A stretch of DNA of 10,256 bases from contig CANJKD010000032.1 in assembly GCA_947474415.1 (NCBI GenBank), forward strand, positions 1 through 10,256. Reading direction: 5' to 3'. Every line of letters begins with the position of its first letter. Position 1 is the first letter of the stretch. Below are positions 1-8,299 of this stretch, one piece after another. Under the pieces are notes generated by a model. It did no database searches. It was not told the origin of the DNA and worked only from the letters and a program-made list of their open reading frames with translations. The DNA comes from Burkholderiales bacterium. GTDB taxonomy: Bacteria; Pseudomonadota; Gammaproteobacteria; Burkholderiales; Burkholderiaceae_C. Position numbers and translations under genes: made by a program.

Positions 1-76
1 CATTGAGCATGATGGAACGGCAGCTTCAAACCCTTTATGGGGCGCGTCCGGCTTTTTACTGGCATCCTCTTCCCTC
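1..76. other. Upstream region of folE2
   Basis: No gene can be supported here. TTTACT (55-60) is a weak -10-like match with no good -35. I see no Zur-like AT-rich palindrome, although folE2 is under zinc control in some bacteria. An ATG on the minus strand at the left edge (positions 3 or 10) could begin a leftward gene, but only three codons at most are visible. Confidence 0.3.
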
Positions 77-85
77 GTGAAACCC

Positions 86-898
86 ATGAATCAAATGTCA
101 AATATTGGAAGCACGCTGAAAGACGAGCTGCACATCCCCGACACGCAGAGCGCGCGCGACGAGCGCCACCTGGCGATCCAGCGCGTGGGTGTGAAGAGCG
201 TGCGTTACCCGCTGCAGCTGAGCATCGGTGGCGTTGCGTCGCCGACCGTCGGGCTGTGGGATCTCGACGTGGCGCTGCCGGCCGAGCAGAAGGGCACGCA
301 CATGTCGCGCTTCGTCGCCTGGCTCGATGCGCTCGATGCGCCGCTCGATGCGTCATCGCTGCGCACCCAGTTCGCGGTGATGCTCGACAAGTTGCATGCA
401 GATGAAGGCCGCATCGAAGCGAGCTTTCCGTTCTTCCTGCGCAAGCGCGCACCCGTGACCGGCGTGCAGAGCCTGCTCGAATACCAGGGCCGCTGGATCG
501 CCGAGGCGCGCGCCGGCGTGCGCACCATCCAGGCCGAGGTCACCGTGCCGGTCAAGTCACTGTGCCCGTGCTCGAAGGAAATCTCAGACTACGGCGCGCA
601 CAACCAGCGCTCGCACGTGACGATCCGGGTCGAACTGCTGGCCAACATCGAATGGTCTGAGTTGGTGCGGTTTGCAGAAGACTCTGCGTCGAGCGAGATC
701 TGGCCGATGCTCAAGCGCGCCGACGAAAAGTGGGTCACCGAGCGGGCCTACGAGAATCCGAAGTTCGTCGAAGACATGGTGCGTGACGTGGCGTTGCGTC
801 TGAACGCCGATACTCGGGTCGGGCGCTACAGCGTTGACATCGAGAACTTCGAATCGATCCACGCGCATTCGGCCTACGCACGGATCGAGCGTCAGTAG
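86..898 (+). CDS. folE2: GTP cyclohydrolase FolE2 (type IB)
   Basis: Cytoplasmic enzyme converting GTP to 7,8-dihydroneopterin triphosphate, the first step of tetrahydrofolate synthesis; FolE2 is the alternative to FolE. With the ATG at 86 the protein has 270 residues, within the family's usual 250-300. Family blocks are visible: GTHMSRF near 70-76, SLCPCSK near 158-164, GAHNQRSH near 170-177, RAYENPKFVEDM near 220-231, and a C-terminal SVDIENFESIHAHSAY. Cys160, His172 and Glu214 have the same spacing as the Cys/His/Glu active-site residues known from the Neisseria enzyme (recalled). The start is uncertain: an in-frame GTG lies at 77 and another ATG at 95, and none has a clear Shine-Dalgarno. 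The stop TAG converges on yciO with a 24-base gap. Identity is sure; only the start is open. Confidence 0.95.
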   Translation: MNQMSNIGSTLKDELHIPDTQSARDERHLAIQRVGVKSVRYPLQLSIGGVASPTVGLWDLDVALPAEQKGTHMSRFVAWLDALDAPLDASSLRTQFAVMLDKLHADEGRIEASFPFFLRKRAPVTGVQSLLEYQGRWIAEARAGVRTIQAEVTVPVKSLCPCSKEISDYGAHNQRSHVTIRVELLANIEWSELVRFAEDSASSEIWPMLKRADEKWVTERAYENPKFVEDMVRDVALRLNADTRVGRYSVDIENFESIHAHSAYARIERQ

Positions 899-922
899 CC
901 GCCCACTGCGGATCGAGCACGT

Positions 923-1561
923 TCAGTCGTCACTGGCCGTCAAACCGAGCAGTCGCGCGTCGCCGCGGCCCTGTCGCACCAGCACCGGCGGCTCACTGGT
1001 GAGGTCGATCACGGTGGTCGGCTGCATCGGGCAGGCGCCGGCGTCCACGACGGCCTGGATGCGCTTCTGGAAGTGTTCACGGATCTCGTGCGGGTCGTTC
1101 ATAGGCTCGGTCCCGCCGGGCGCGATCAGCGTCGTGGCGATCAGCGGCTGGCCCAGCAGTTCGAGCAATGCCTGCGTCACCGCATGGGCAGGCACCCGCA
1201 GGCCAATGGTGCGGCGTGACGGGTGCGAGAGGCGCCGCGGCACCTCCTTCGTCGCTTCGAGAATGAAGGTGAACGGCCCCGGCGTGCCGAGCTTGAGCAG
1301 CCGGTACTGCTTGTTGTCGACGCGCGCATAGCTGGCCAGTTCGCTCAGGTCGCGGCACAGGAGCGTCAAATGGTGTTTGTCGTCGACACCGCGAATGCGG
1401 CGCAGGTTTTCGGCGGCCGTCCTGTCGTCGAGGTGGCAAACCAGCGCATAGCTTGAATCGGTGGGAATGGCCGCGATGCCACCGGCATTCAGGATCTGTA
1501 CTGCCTGCTTCAGCAGCCGCGCCTGCGGGTTTTCGGGGTGGACTTCGAAGTACTGCGACAT
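923..1561 (-). CDS. yciO: YciO-type Sua5/YrdC family protein (threonylcarbamoyl-AMP synthase-like)
   Basis: A 212-residue protein of the fold that makes L-threonylcarbamoyladenylate for the t6A modification of tRNA. It resembles E. coli YciO much more than TsaC: it begins MSQYFEVHPENPQ, followed by PTDSSYAL near 33-40, TLLCRDLSELASY near 65-77, TPGPFTFILEATKEVPRRL near 92-110, RRTIGLRVP near 115-123, and PTTVIDLT then VLVRQGRGD near the end. These blocks line the nucleotide pocket in the YrdC fold. Known for the family: E. coli YciO does not simply replace TsaC, so its role in t6A synthesis is unsettled. It lies 61 bases downstream of the PHP gene on the same strand and is probably co-transcribed with it. 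The ATG at 1561 has no strong Shine-Dalgarno. Orthology to YciO is secure; the substrate is not. Confidence 0.93.
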   Translation of the reverse strand: MSQYFEVHPENPQARLLKQAVQILNAGGIAAIPTDSSYALVCHLDDRTAAENLRRIRGVDDKHHLTLLCRDLSELASYARVDNKQYRLLKLGTPGPFTFILEATKEVPRRLSHPSRRTIGLRVPAHAVTQALLELLGQPLIATTLIAPGGTEPMNDPHEIREHFQKRIQAVVDAGACPMQPTTVIDLTSEPPVLVRQGRGDARLLGLTASDD

Positions 1562-1622
1562 GGTGTCATTGTCGCGCCGGCGTGGCCCTGAGGCATGGCC
1601 CCGGAGCCAGCGCGCGGGTCCT

Positions 1623-2474
1623 TCAGGCCGGCTGCAAGATGTGCGCCTCCAGCGCGTCCCACACCGGCTTCAACGCGGCCGGCAGGGCCGGCAGCTTGCC
1701 GAGGTCGACATGGCTTTCCTCGGGGCTGTGGAAGTCGCTGCCGCGCGAAGCGAGCAGGTCGAATTCGAGCGCCGTCTCGGCGTAGCGCACGGCCTCGGCC
1801 GAGCTGTGGCTGCCGGTCACCACCTCGACGCCGCGCCCACCGTGGGCGATGAACTCGGTGAACAGCGCGTACTCTTCGTTCGCGGTAAAGCGGTAGCGTG
1901 CCGGGTGGGCGATGACGGCAAGGCCACCCGCGTCGACGATCCAGTGCACCGCATCGCGCAGGCTGGCCCAGCGGTGCGGTACATAGCCGGGCTTGCCTTC
2001 GACGAGGTACTTGCGGAATACCGCCTGCGTGTCGGCGCAGACCTTGCTCTCGACCAGGAAGCGCGCGAAGTGGGTGCGCGAAATCAGCTCCGGGTTGCCG
2101 ACGTATTTCAGTGCGCCCTGGTACGCATCGCGAACACCGGCCCGGGCCAGCCCGTCCGACATCGCCACCGCCCGCGCGTGGCGCCCGCCGCGCGTGGCGG
2201 CCAGCCCGTCGCGCAATGCGGCGTTGTCGATGTCGAAGCCCAGCCCGACGATGTGTACGGTGGTGTCGGCGAAGGTCACCGAAATCTCGCAGCCGCTGAG
2301 CCAGGGCAGGCCAACGGCCGCAGCGGCATTGCGGGCGCGCAACTGTCCGGCCAGTTCGTCGTGATCGGTCAGGGCCCAGAGTTCGACACCGTTTGCTTTG
2401 GCGCGTTCGGCCAGGGCCTCGGGTTGCAGGGTGCCGTCGGAAATGACGGAATGGCAGTGCAGGTCAGCGTTCAT
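1623..2474 (-). CDS. rnm: PHP-domain 5'-3' exoribonuclease / 3',5'-nucleoside bisphosphate phosphatase (RNase AM, YciV type)
   Basis: A 283-residue metal-dependent PHP-family enzyme. E. coli RNase AM (YciV, 293 residues) trims 5' ends of short RNAs including rRNA, and relatives dephosphorylate 3',5'-nucleoside bisphosphates such as pAp. The expected metal ligands are visible: DLHCHSVISDG near 4-14, ALTDHDE near 35-41, GCEIS, VIAHPARY in the C-terminal half, and GSDFHSPEE near the end. The start is set at the ATG at 2474 because it gives the usual MNADLHCHS beginning; a TTG at 2522 would add 16 residues unlike the family. The gene sits 91 bases after recJ and 61 bases before yciO on the same strand. 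The same rnm-yciO pairing is found in E. coli. The choice between RNA and bisphosphate as main substrate cannot be made from sequence. Confidence 0.93.
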   Translation of the reverse strand: MNADLHCHSVISDGTLQPEALAERAKANGVELWALTDHDELAGQLRARNAAAAVGLPWLSGCEISVTFADTTVHIVGLGFDIDNAALRDGLAATRGGRHARAVAMSDGLARAGVRDAYQGALKYVGNPELISRTHFARFLVESKVCADTQAVFRKYLVEGKPGYVPHRWASLRDAVHWIVDAGGLAVIAHPARYRFTANEEYALFTEFIAHGGRGVEVVTGSHSSAEAVRYAETALEFDLLASRGSDFHSPEESHVDLGKLPALPAALKPVWDALEAHILQPA

Positions 2475-2501
2475 CCAGCTCGCAGGAATATTCACTTTTT
2501 G

Positions 2502-2507
2502 ATTGTA
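2502..2507 (-). promoter_or_regulatory. possible -10 element upstream of the PHP gene
   Basis: On the minus strand TACAAT lies 27 bases before the ATG at 2474, in an AT-richer patch inside the recJ-PHP gap. It would give a leader of about 20 bases. No good -35 lies at 16-18 bases; TTGGCG occurs only 9 bases upstream. The gene may instead be read through from recJ. Confidence 0.25.
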
Positions 2508-2565
2508 GGCAAGCCCCGCCAAGCGAGCCGCGAGCAGGCCTATTCGCCAGGCCGGGCGTTCGTGC

Positions 2566-4413
2566 CTATTTGGCGATCGCCGCCGCGCTCTCGACCACCA
2601 TCTGCACCCGCTCGCGGCCGTTGTAATCGTCCACGCTCAGCCGGTAGGCGATGCGCACGCGCGCAGGCACGGGCTCGCTGTGGCCGAACCAGATCGCGTC
2701 GCGCAGCGTGGCGGCGCGCGGCTCGTCGACGAAGCGCAGCGCGAGCTTCAGGTGCTTCTCGCCGACCAGCCGCTGCGAGACCACGTCGACCTCGTCGGTG
2801 AACACAGGCGGCTCGAAGGCCTGGCCCCAGACCTGCGCGTCGAGCGTGCGCACGGTCTCGGCGTTGTGGTGCTCCAGGCCGAGCGGGCCGTCGGTGAGCA
2901 GCGTGCGGGCGAGCGTGGCGGCGTCCAGCCATTCGCTGGCGACGCGCTGCAAGGCCGCATCGAAGGTCGTGAAGTGGGCTTCTTCGATGGTGCAGCCCGC
3001 CGCCATCGCGTGGCCGCCAAAGCGCTTCAGCACCTCGGGCTCGCGCTTCGCCACCAGGTCGAGCGCGTCGCGCAGATGAAAGCCGGGGATCGACCGGCCC
3101 GAGCCCTTCAGCAAGCCGTCTTGCCCGCGCGCGAACACGAAGGTGGGCCGGTGAATGCGGTCTTTCAGGCGCGACGCGACGATGCCGACCACGCCCTCAT
3201 GGAAGCCCGCATCGAAGAGGGCCAGCGCGCTGGGCGTGCCCAGCCGCCCGCCTTCGCGCGCCAGCAGCGCTTCGAGCGTGGCCTCGGCCTGCTCGCGCAT
3301 GCCGGCTTCCACGTCGCGGCGTTCGCGGTTGATCGCGTCGAGTGTTTTTGCCAGCTCGGCGGCGCGTGCCGGGTCGTCCGTCAGCAGGCACTCGATGCCC
3401 AGCGTCATGTCGGACAGCCGCCCGGCCGCGTTGATGCGCGGCCCGAGTGCGAAACCGAAGTCGAAGCCGCTGGCGCGCCGGGCATCGCGGCCCGAAGCGC
3501 TGAACAGCGCGGCCACACCGGGCTGCATCTGGCCGGTGCGGATGCGGCGCAGGCCTTGTGCGACGAGGCGGCGGTTGTTGGCGTCGAGCTTCACCACGTC
3601 GGCCACCGTGCCGAGCGCCACGAGGTCGAGCAGCGTGTCCAGGCGCGGCTGGGGCGGTCGAAGGTCGCCCGCGTCCGCGCACGGGTTCAGCAGGGCGCCC
3701 GCATTCGCGGACGAGTGTGGCGCGAACACGCCGCGCTCGCGCTGTTCGGCGCGCAGCGCCAGCAGCACGTAGAACATGACGCCGACGCCCGCCAGGTTCT
3801 TGCTCGCGAAGCCGCAGCCGGGCTGGTTCGGGTTCACGATCACGTTCGCATCGGGCAGCACGATGGCGTCGGCAACGAGCGCGGGAAGGTGGTGGTCGGT
3901 GACGAGCACGGCCAGGCCCGATGCCCGTGCATGCGCCACGCCGGCCAGGCTGGCGATGCCGTTGTCCACCGTCACCAGCACGTCGGGCCGGCCGGCCATC
4001 GCCAGGTCGACGATGGCCGGCGTGAGGCCGTAGCCATGCACCGCGCGGTCGGGCACCACGTAGTGCAGCGTGCCCGGCGCGGCGCCCAGCAGGGCCAGCC
4101 CGCGCAGCGCCACGGCGCAGGCGGTGGCGCCGTCGCAGTCGTAGTCGGCCACGATGCAGATGCGTTGGCGGGCGGCGATCGCATCGGCCAGGAAACGGGC
4201 CGCCGCCTGCACGCCGAGCAGGCCGGCGGGCGGCAGCCAGCGCCGCATGTCGTCGTCGAGTTCGACCGGCGTGCGCACGCCACGGCCGGCGAACAGGCGC
4301 GCGAGCAGCGGTGAGATGCCGGCCTGTTCGAGCGCCCAGACGGCGCGCGGCGGTGCGTCGCGAAGCTTGATCTGGAGGGCGCCGGGTGCTGCGGCGGGTG
4401 CTGCTTGGGCCAT
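2566..4413 (-). CDS. recJ: Single-stranded-DNA-specific 5'-3' exonuclease RecJ
   Basis: Degrades single-stranded DNA 5' to 3' in RecF-pathway recombination, mismatch repair and base-excision repair. The 615 residues compare with 577 in E. coli. DHH phosphoesterase motifs appear in order: VADYDCDG near 88-95, TVDNG near 148-152 and VTDHH near 171-175, followed by NLAGVGV, DLVALGTVADV, RINAAGRLSDM, and the DHHA1-side blocks EGVVGIVASRLK, KGSGRSIPGFHL and FGGHAMAAGCT. These carry the manganese-binding Asp and His residues. The start is the ATG at 4413, not the TTG at 4416: a strong GGAGG lies 7 bases ahead, and the upstream stop overlaps the ATG as TGATG, implying translational coupling. The last C-terminal residues probably form the OB-fold. 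All core motifs are intact. Confidence 0.97.
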   Translation of the reverse strand: MAQAAPAAAPGALQIKLRDAPPRAVWALEQAGISPLLARLFAGRGVRTPVELDDDMRRWLPPAGLLGVQAAARFLADAIAARQRICIVADYDCDGATACAVALRGLALLGAAPGTLHYVVPDRAVHGYGLTPAIVDLAMAGRPDVLVTVDNGIASLAGVAHARASGLAVLVTDHHLPALVADAIVLPDANVIVNPNQPGCGFASKNLAGVGVMFYVLLALRAEQRERGVFAPHSSANAGALLNPCADAGDLRPPQPRLDTLLDLVALGTVADVVKLDANNRRLVAQGLRRIRTGQMQPGVAALFSASGRDARRASGFDFGFALGPRINAAGRLSDMTLGIECLLTDDPARAAELAKTLDAINRERRDVEAGMREQAEATLEALLAREGGRLGTPSALALFDAGFHEGVVGIVASRLKDRIHRPTFVFARGQDGLLKGSGRSIPGFHLRDALDLVAKREPEVLKRFGGHAMAAGCTIEEAHFTTFDAALQRVASEWLDAATLARTLLTDGPLGLEHHNAETVRTLDAQVWGQAFEPPVFTDEVDVVSQRLVGEKHLKLALRFVDEPRAATLRDAIWFGHSEPVPARVRIAYRLSVDDYNGRERVQMVVESAAAIAK

Positions 4414-5354
4414 CAAAGTGCCTCCAGAACGGTGTGCGGCGGGCTCACCTTCCAGCGCCCGCTGACGCGCTGCAGCAGCGATTGCGGCAGCGCCTCGAAG
4501 CGCTGCGCGCTGCGTTCACCGCAGAGTGTGAGCGTGGACTGCCGGCCTGGCGACACCGCGGCGCGCAGTTGCATCAGCGGGCCGGCGTCGAGCGCGTGCC
4601 AGGCATCGGCCCAGGCGGCCCAGTCGTCGGCGAGCAACGGCTCGCGCAGCGTGTCATCAATCACCACCGCGCTCCCGTCGGCCGGTTGAAAACGCCCGCA
4701 GCCGCTGAGCCAGAACGAGTTGATGGTCAGCGCGCCACGCGCCTCGCGCTCGGTGTTGATGGCGTGCGGGTAGAGCAGCAACTGAAGCTCGCTTTGCAGG
4801 CGCCGCACCAGCTTCGCGCCGGGTCGCGCGCCGGGCTCCACGCGCATCCAGCGCTCCACGTTGCGGCCGATGACGCGATCAAGCGAAGCACATGGCAGGT
4901 CGGCCAGGCTCTCGTGCGCCGCGTACCAGCGCAGCGGCGCGCCCCATGCCAACGTGAAGCCTTCGCTTTCGAACAAGTCGCGCACAGCGTGGAAGGCCGC
5001 GCGCGATTCGACTTCGGTGAGCGCCAACGCGTTCGGATCGACGAGCGTGACGTGATCGCGCCCCACATGCCAGTGCACCGGCGTGACCAGGCCCCAGGCG
5101 CGGTCACGCACCTCGATGCCGTCGGCTTGCGCCGCGCGGGCCGCGAACGGCAGGTTACCCGCTTCGGCGTGCCAGCCCCAGGCGGCAGCCAGCGCGCGCT
5201 CGTGTGGCGGTGTTGGCGTGAACGGGTCGGCCTCGTCGCGTGCGGTCGGCGTCAGGCGCGACAACAACCAAGCCAGGTTGGGCAGGGCGAGGTCGTGCAC
5301 GACCTGCGAGGCCGCGTCCGACAGGGCCGACGCGAACGGGATCAAGAGGTGCAT
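4413..5354 (-). CDS. RpfE-type regulatory-family protein, function unknown
   Basis: A 313-residue soluble protein of the family often annotated as 'regulatory protein RpfE' or 'phosphoglycerate mutase-like', named after Xanthomonas RpfE, whose gene also adjoins recJ. The family's real biochemical role is not established, and I see no convincing phosphoglycerate mutase active site. Conserved-looking blocks are TPVHWHVGRDHVTLVDP near 91-107, a Trp/Arg-rich segment near 165-185, LLLYPHAIN near 192-200 and INSFWLSGCG near 211-220. There is no signal peptide or membrane segment. The gene's TGA overlaps the recJ ATG, so the two proteins are likely made together. The ATG at 5354 has no Shine-Dalgarno and lies 7 bases after a possible -10, so the message may be leaderless. 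Family assignment rests on the motifs and on the recJ neighbour. Confidence 0.8.
   Translation of the reverse strand: MHLLIPFASALSDAASQVVHDLALPNLAWLLSRLTPTARDEADPFTPTPPHERALAAAWGWHAEAGNLPFAARAAQADGIEVRDRAWGLVTPVHWHVGRDHVTLVDPNALALTEVESRAAFHAVRDLFESEGFTLAWGAPLRWYAAHESLADLPCASLDRVIGRNVERWMRVEPGARPGAKLVRRLQSELQLLLYPHAINTEREARGALTINSFWLSGCGRFQPADGSAVVIDDTLREPLLADDWAAWADAWHALDAGPLMQLRAAVSPGRQSTLTLCGERSAQRFEALPQSLLQRVSGRWKVSPPHTVLEAL
4421..4425 (-). promoter_or_regulatory. Ribosome binding site of recJ
   Basis: GGAGG on the minus strand, 7 bases before the ATG at 4413 and inside the last codons of the RpfE-type gene. It fixes the recJ start and supports coupling through the TGATG overlap. Confidence 0.8.
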
Positions 5355-5361
5355 GTGGCCG

Positions 5362-5367
5362 ATTATC
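5362..5367 (-). promoter_or_regulatory. possible -10 element of the rpfE-recJ transcript
   Basis: GATAAT on the minus strand ends 7 bases before the ATG at 5354, so transcription would begin at or next to the start codon. The -35 position shows only a poor match. It lies in the 77-base divergent gap facing lolC. Confidence 0.35.
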
Positions 5368-5431
5368 CGGGGCCGGCGACGGCCACGCCACGCAGGGTCG
5401 CTGACGTGCCGTCCTGTAGCATCCCGTCCCC

Positions 5432-6692
5432 ATGAACTGGCCCTATGAACTGCAGATCGGATGGCGCTATACCCGTGCGGGCCGCGCCGGGCGCAGCAAT
5501 GGCTTCATCTCGTTCATCTCGGGCGTGTCGATGCTCGGCATCGCGCTCGGCGTGGCGGCGCTGATCATCGTGTTGTCGGTGATGAACGGCTTCCGCAAGG
5601 AGGTGCAGGACCGCATGCTGTCGGTGATCCCGCACATCGAACTCGCGGCGGCGAATGGCGATGCGCTGCCCGACTGGCACGCCACTGCGGCGCAGGCGCG
5701 TGCCGACCCGCAGGTCGGCGCACAAGTCAGCGGCGCAGCGCCCTTCGTGGCCGCACAGGCGCTGATCGCGCGCGGTGACGAGCTGCGCGGCGCCATCGTG
5801 CGCGGCATCTCGCCGAACGACGAAGCCACGGTGACTGACATCGCCGCGAAGCTGAAAGACACCACGCTCGCGCGCCTTGTGCCCGGCGGCTGGGGCGTCA
5901 TGCTGGGCATCGAGCTGGCGCGTACGCTCGGCGTGCGCGAGGGCGACAAGGTGACCGTGATGGCGCCCGGTGGCCAGGTCACGCCGGCCGGCGTGGTGCC
6001 GCGCCTGAAGCAGCTCACGGTGGTCGGCACCTTCGACGCCGGCCACTACGAATACGACAGCACGCTTGCGCTGGTGCATGTGGAAGACGCGGCCAAGCTG
6101 TTTCGCGTCGAAGGGCCGACCGGCGTGCAACTCCGCATCAGCAACGTGAACGATGCACGCGATGTCGCGGCGCAACTCGCGCGCAGCCTCGGGCCCACGC
6201 TGCGCGTGACCGACTGGACCCACACGAACCGCAACTGGTTCGCCGCCGTGCAGCTCGAAAAACGCCTGATGTTCATCATCCTGACGCTGATCGTCGCGGT
6301 GGCAGCGTTCAATCTCGTCTCGACGCTGGTGATGACGGTGACCGACAAGCGCGCTGACATCGCCATCCTGCGCACGCTCGGGGCCAGCCCGCGCTCGGTG
6401 ATGGGCATCTTCATGGTGCAGGGCGCGCTGTCGGGCGTGATCGGCACGCTGGCCGGCGTGGCCTTCGGGCTGCTGGTGGCGTTCAACGTCGGGGCCATCG
6501 TCGGCTTCATCGAGACGGCCTTGCGGGTGAGCTTCCTGCCGCCCAGCGTCTACCTGATCAGCCACATGCCCAGCGAACCGCAGAGTGCCGACGTCGTGCC
6601 CATCGTGGTGATCTCTTTGCTGCTGTCGTTCATTGCCACCATCTACCCAAGCTGGCGTGCCAGCCGGGTGCAACCGGCGCAGGCCTTGCGCT

Positions 6693-6700
<8 letters not shown>
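5432..6700 (+). CDS. lolC: Lipoprotein-releasing ABC transporter permease, LolC/LolE family
   Basis: Inner-membrane permease that, with the LolD ATPase, lifts mature outer-membrane lipoproteins out of the inner membrane and hands them to LolA. Its 422 residues show the family plan: a first membrane helix near 26-51 after the typical start [15 protein letters not shown], a long periplasmic domain (about 52-275), then three helices near 279-303, 326-355 and 388-408. The block [15 protein letters not shown], just before the third helix, is the conserved cytoplasmic coupling segment of this family. The end [17 protein letters not shown] is also typical. Only one such permease accompanies lolD here, so it may act as a homodimer of the LolF kind unless a second copy lies elsewhere. 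No clear Shine-Dalgarno precedes the ATG. The gene overlaps lolD by 8 bases. Confidence 0.95.
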
Positions 6701-7412
<712 letters not shown>

Positions 7413-7426
7413 CAAAGCTCGGTTGA

Positions 7427-8255
7427 CTATCCCCGGCTGACCCGGTCGCGCCCGGCACGTTTCGATGCGTACAGCGCGGCGTCGGCGCGGGCAATCAAGC
7501 TGGACGCATCGTCGCCCTGCTGCAGGCTGGCGACGCCTCCTGAGATCGTCACGCTGAACAGCACGTCTCGCATGTTGCGGTGGCGGATCTTCATGGCCTT
7601 GGTGCGCAGGCGCACCGCCTCGGCAAGCTTGGCACCGATCATCGATCGAGCTTCCGCCCAACAGCAGCGCGAACTCTTCGCCGCCGTAACGTGCCGCTGC
7701 TTGCCTGTCGTTTGAAATCGAGCTGCGCAGCACCGCGCCCACGGCCTGGATCACACGGTCACCGATCACGTGGCCGTGCGTGCCGTTGACCTTCTTGAAG
7801 TGGTCGATGTCGAGCATCACCAGGCAATGAGACTGGCCCAACGCAGCCGGCTGGCTGATGAGCGCCTGCAACTGCTCATCGAAGCCCTTGCGGTTCAGGA
7901 TACCGGTCAGCGGGTCGAGCAATGCCTCGCTGCCGGCACGGGCGCCGGTCTGCCAAGCCGACTGCGCAATGCCGCTCAGCACCCGTTGCAATTCGCTCCT
8001 GATGCGGCGCATGGCGGCTTCGTCGGCCGGCACCACGTGCTCCTGGAACAGGCGCAAGGCGGTCGGGTCGTCGATGGCGGCCTTTGCAGCGAGTAGCGCA
8101 TCAAGGGCCATCGCCAGCCGGGGGTTCAGCCCGGCAACATATTCGTACCAGAGCGTGAAAGTGATCGGGTTGAGCGCTGCTTCATGGCGGCCCAGGTGGC
8201 CGAGCGCGACGCGCAGGAATTCCGCGCTTGGGTCTTTGGCTTCGGTGTAACGCAT
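7427..8255 (-). pseudogene. Diguanylate cyclase (GGDEF), split by a frameshift in the catalytic domain
   Basis: Cyclases of this kind make cyclic di-GMP from two GTP. The first frame, from the ATG at 8255, gives an all-helical N-terminal domain (about 1-115, with LNPITFTLWYEYVAGLNP near 30-47), then DPLTGILNRKGFD, LVMLDIDHFKKVNGTHGH and RYGGEEFALLLGG, with GGEEF at 191-195. Just after residue 204 the reading continues in another frame, from about 7642 to the stop at 7427: AKLAEAVR, VTISGGVASLQQGDD and ARADAALYASKRAGRDRV, the normal end of a GGDEF domain. Joined, the protein would have about 275 residues. The shift lies at about 7638-7650, in a GATC/GAT-rich stretch, and equals one extra base or two (or five) lost. 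Unless it is a sequencing error, the product is truncated and probably inactive. The first frame stays open opposite lolD, but that tail is meaningless. There is no RxxD inhibitory site at the usual position before GGEEF. Confidence 0.85.
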
Positions 8256-8259
8256 GAGT

Positions 8260-8265
8260 CTCTCC
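8260..8265 (-). promoter_or_regulatory. Ribosome binding site of the GGDEF gene
   Basis: GGAGAG on the minus strand, 4 bases before the ATG at 8255 (GGAG with 6-base spacing). It favours this ATG over the in-frame TTG at 8267, which contributes the start of this very motif. Confidence 0.65.
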
Positions 8266-8299
8266 AACGCATGGCGCCGATCTTCGACGACGCTTCACC

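Noticed and set aside
881..918. Direct repeat CGGATCGAGC at 881-890 and 909-918 around the folE2 stop
   Set aside because: Only 10 bases, no terminal features of a mobile element, and no hairpin that would suggest a terminator.
1562..1622. Possible hairpin or promoter between the PHP gene and yciO
   Set aside because: GC-rich segments pair only partly, no run of T follows, and no -10/-35 pair is visible.
1461..2801. 446-codon plus-strand frame across yciO, the PHP gene and recJ
   Set aside because: It spans three real minus-strand genes and their gaps and has no recognisable motif.
2680..4314. 544-codon plus-strand frame opposite recJ
   Set aside because: All RecJ motifs lie on the minus strand; this frame has low-complexity Ala/Arg/His composition.
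6633..6692. Upstream start for lolD giving 259 residues
   Set aside because: The extra 20 residues lie wholly inside the lolC coding end; the ATG at 6693 gives the family length.
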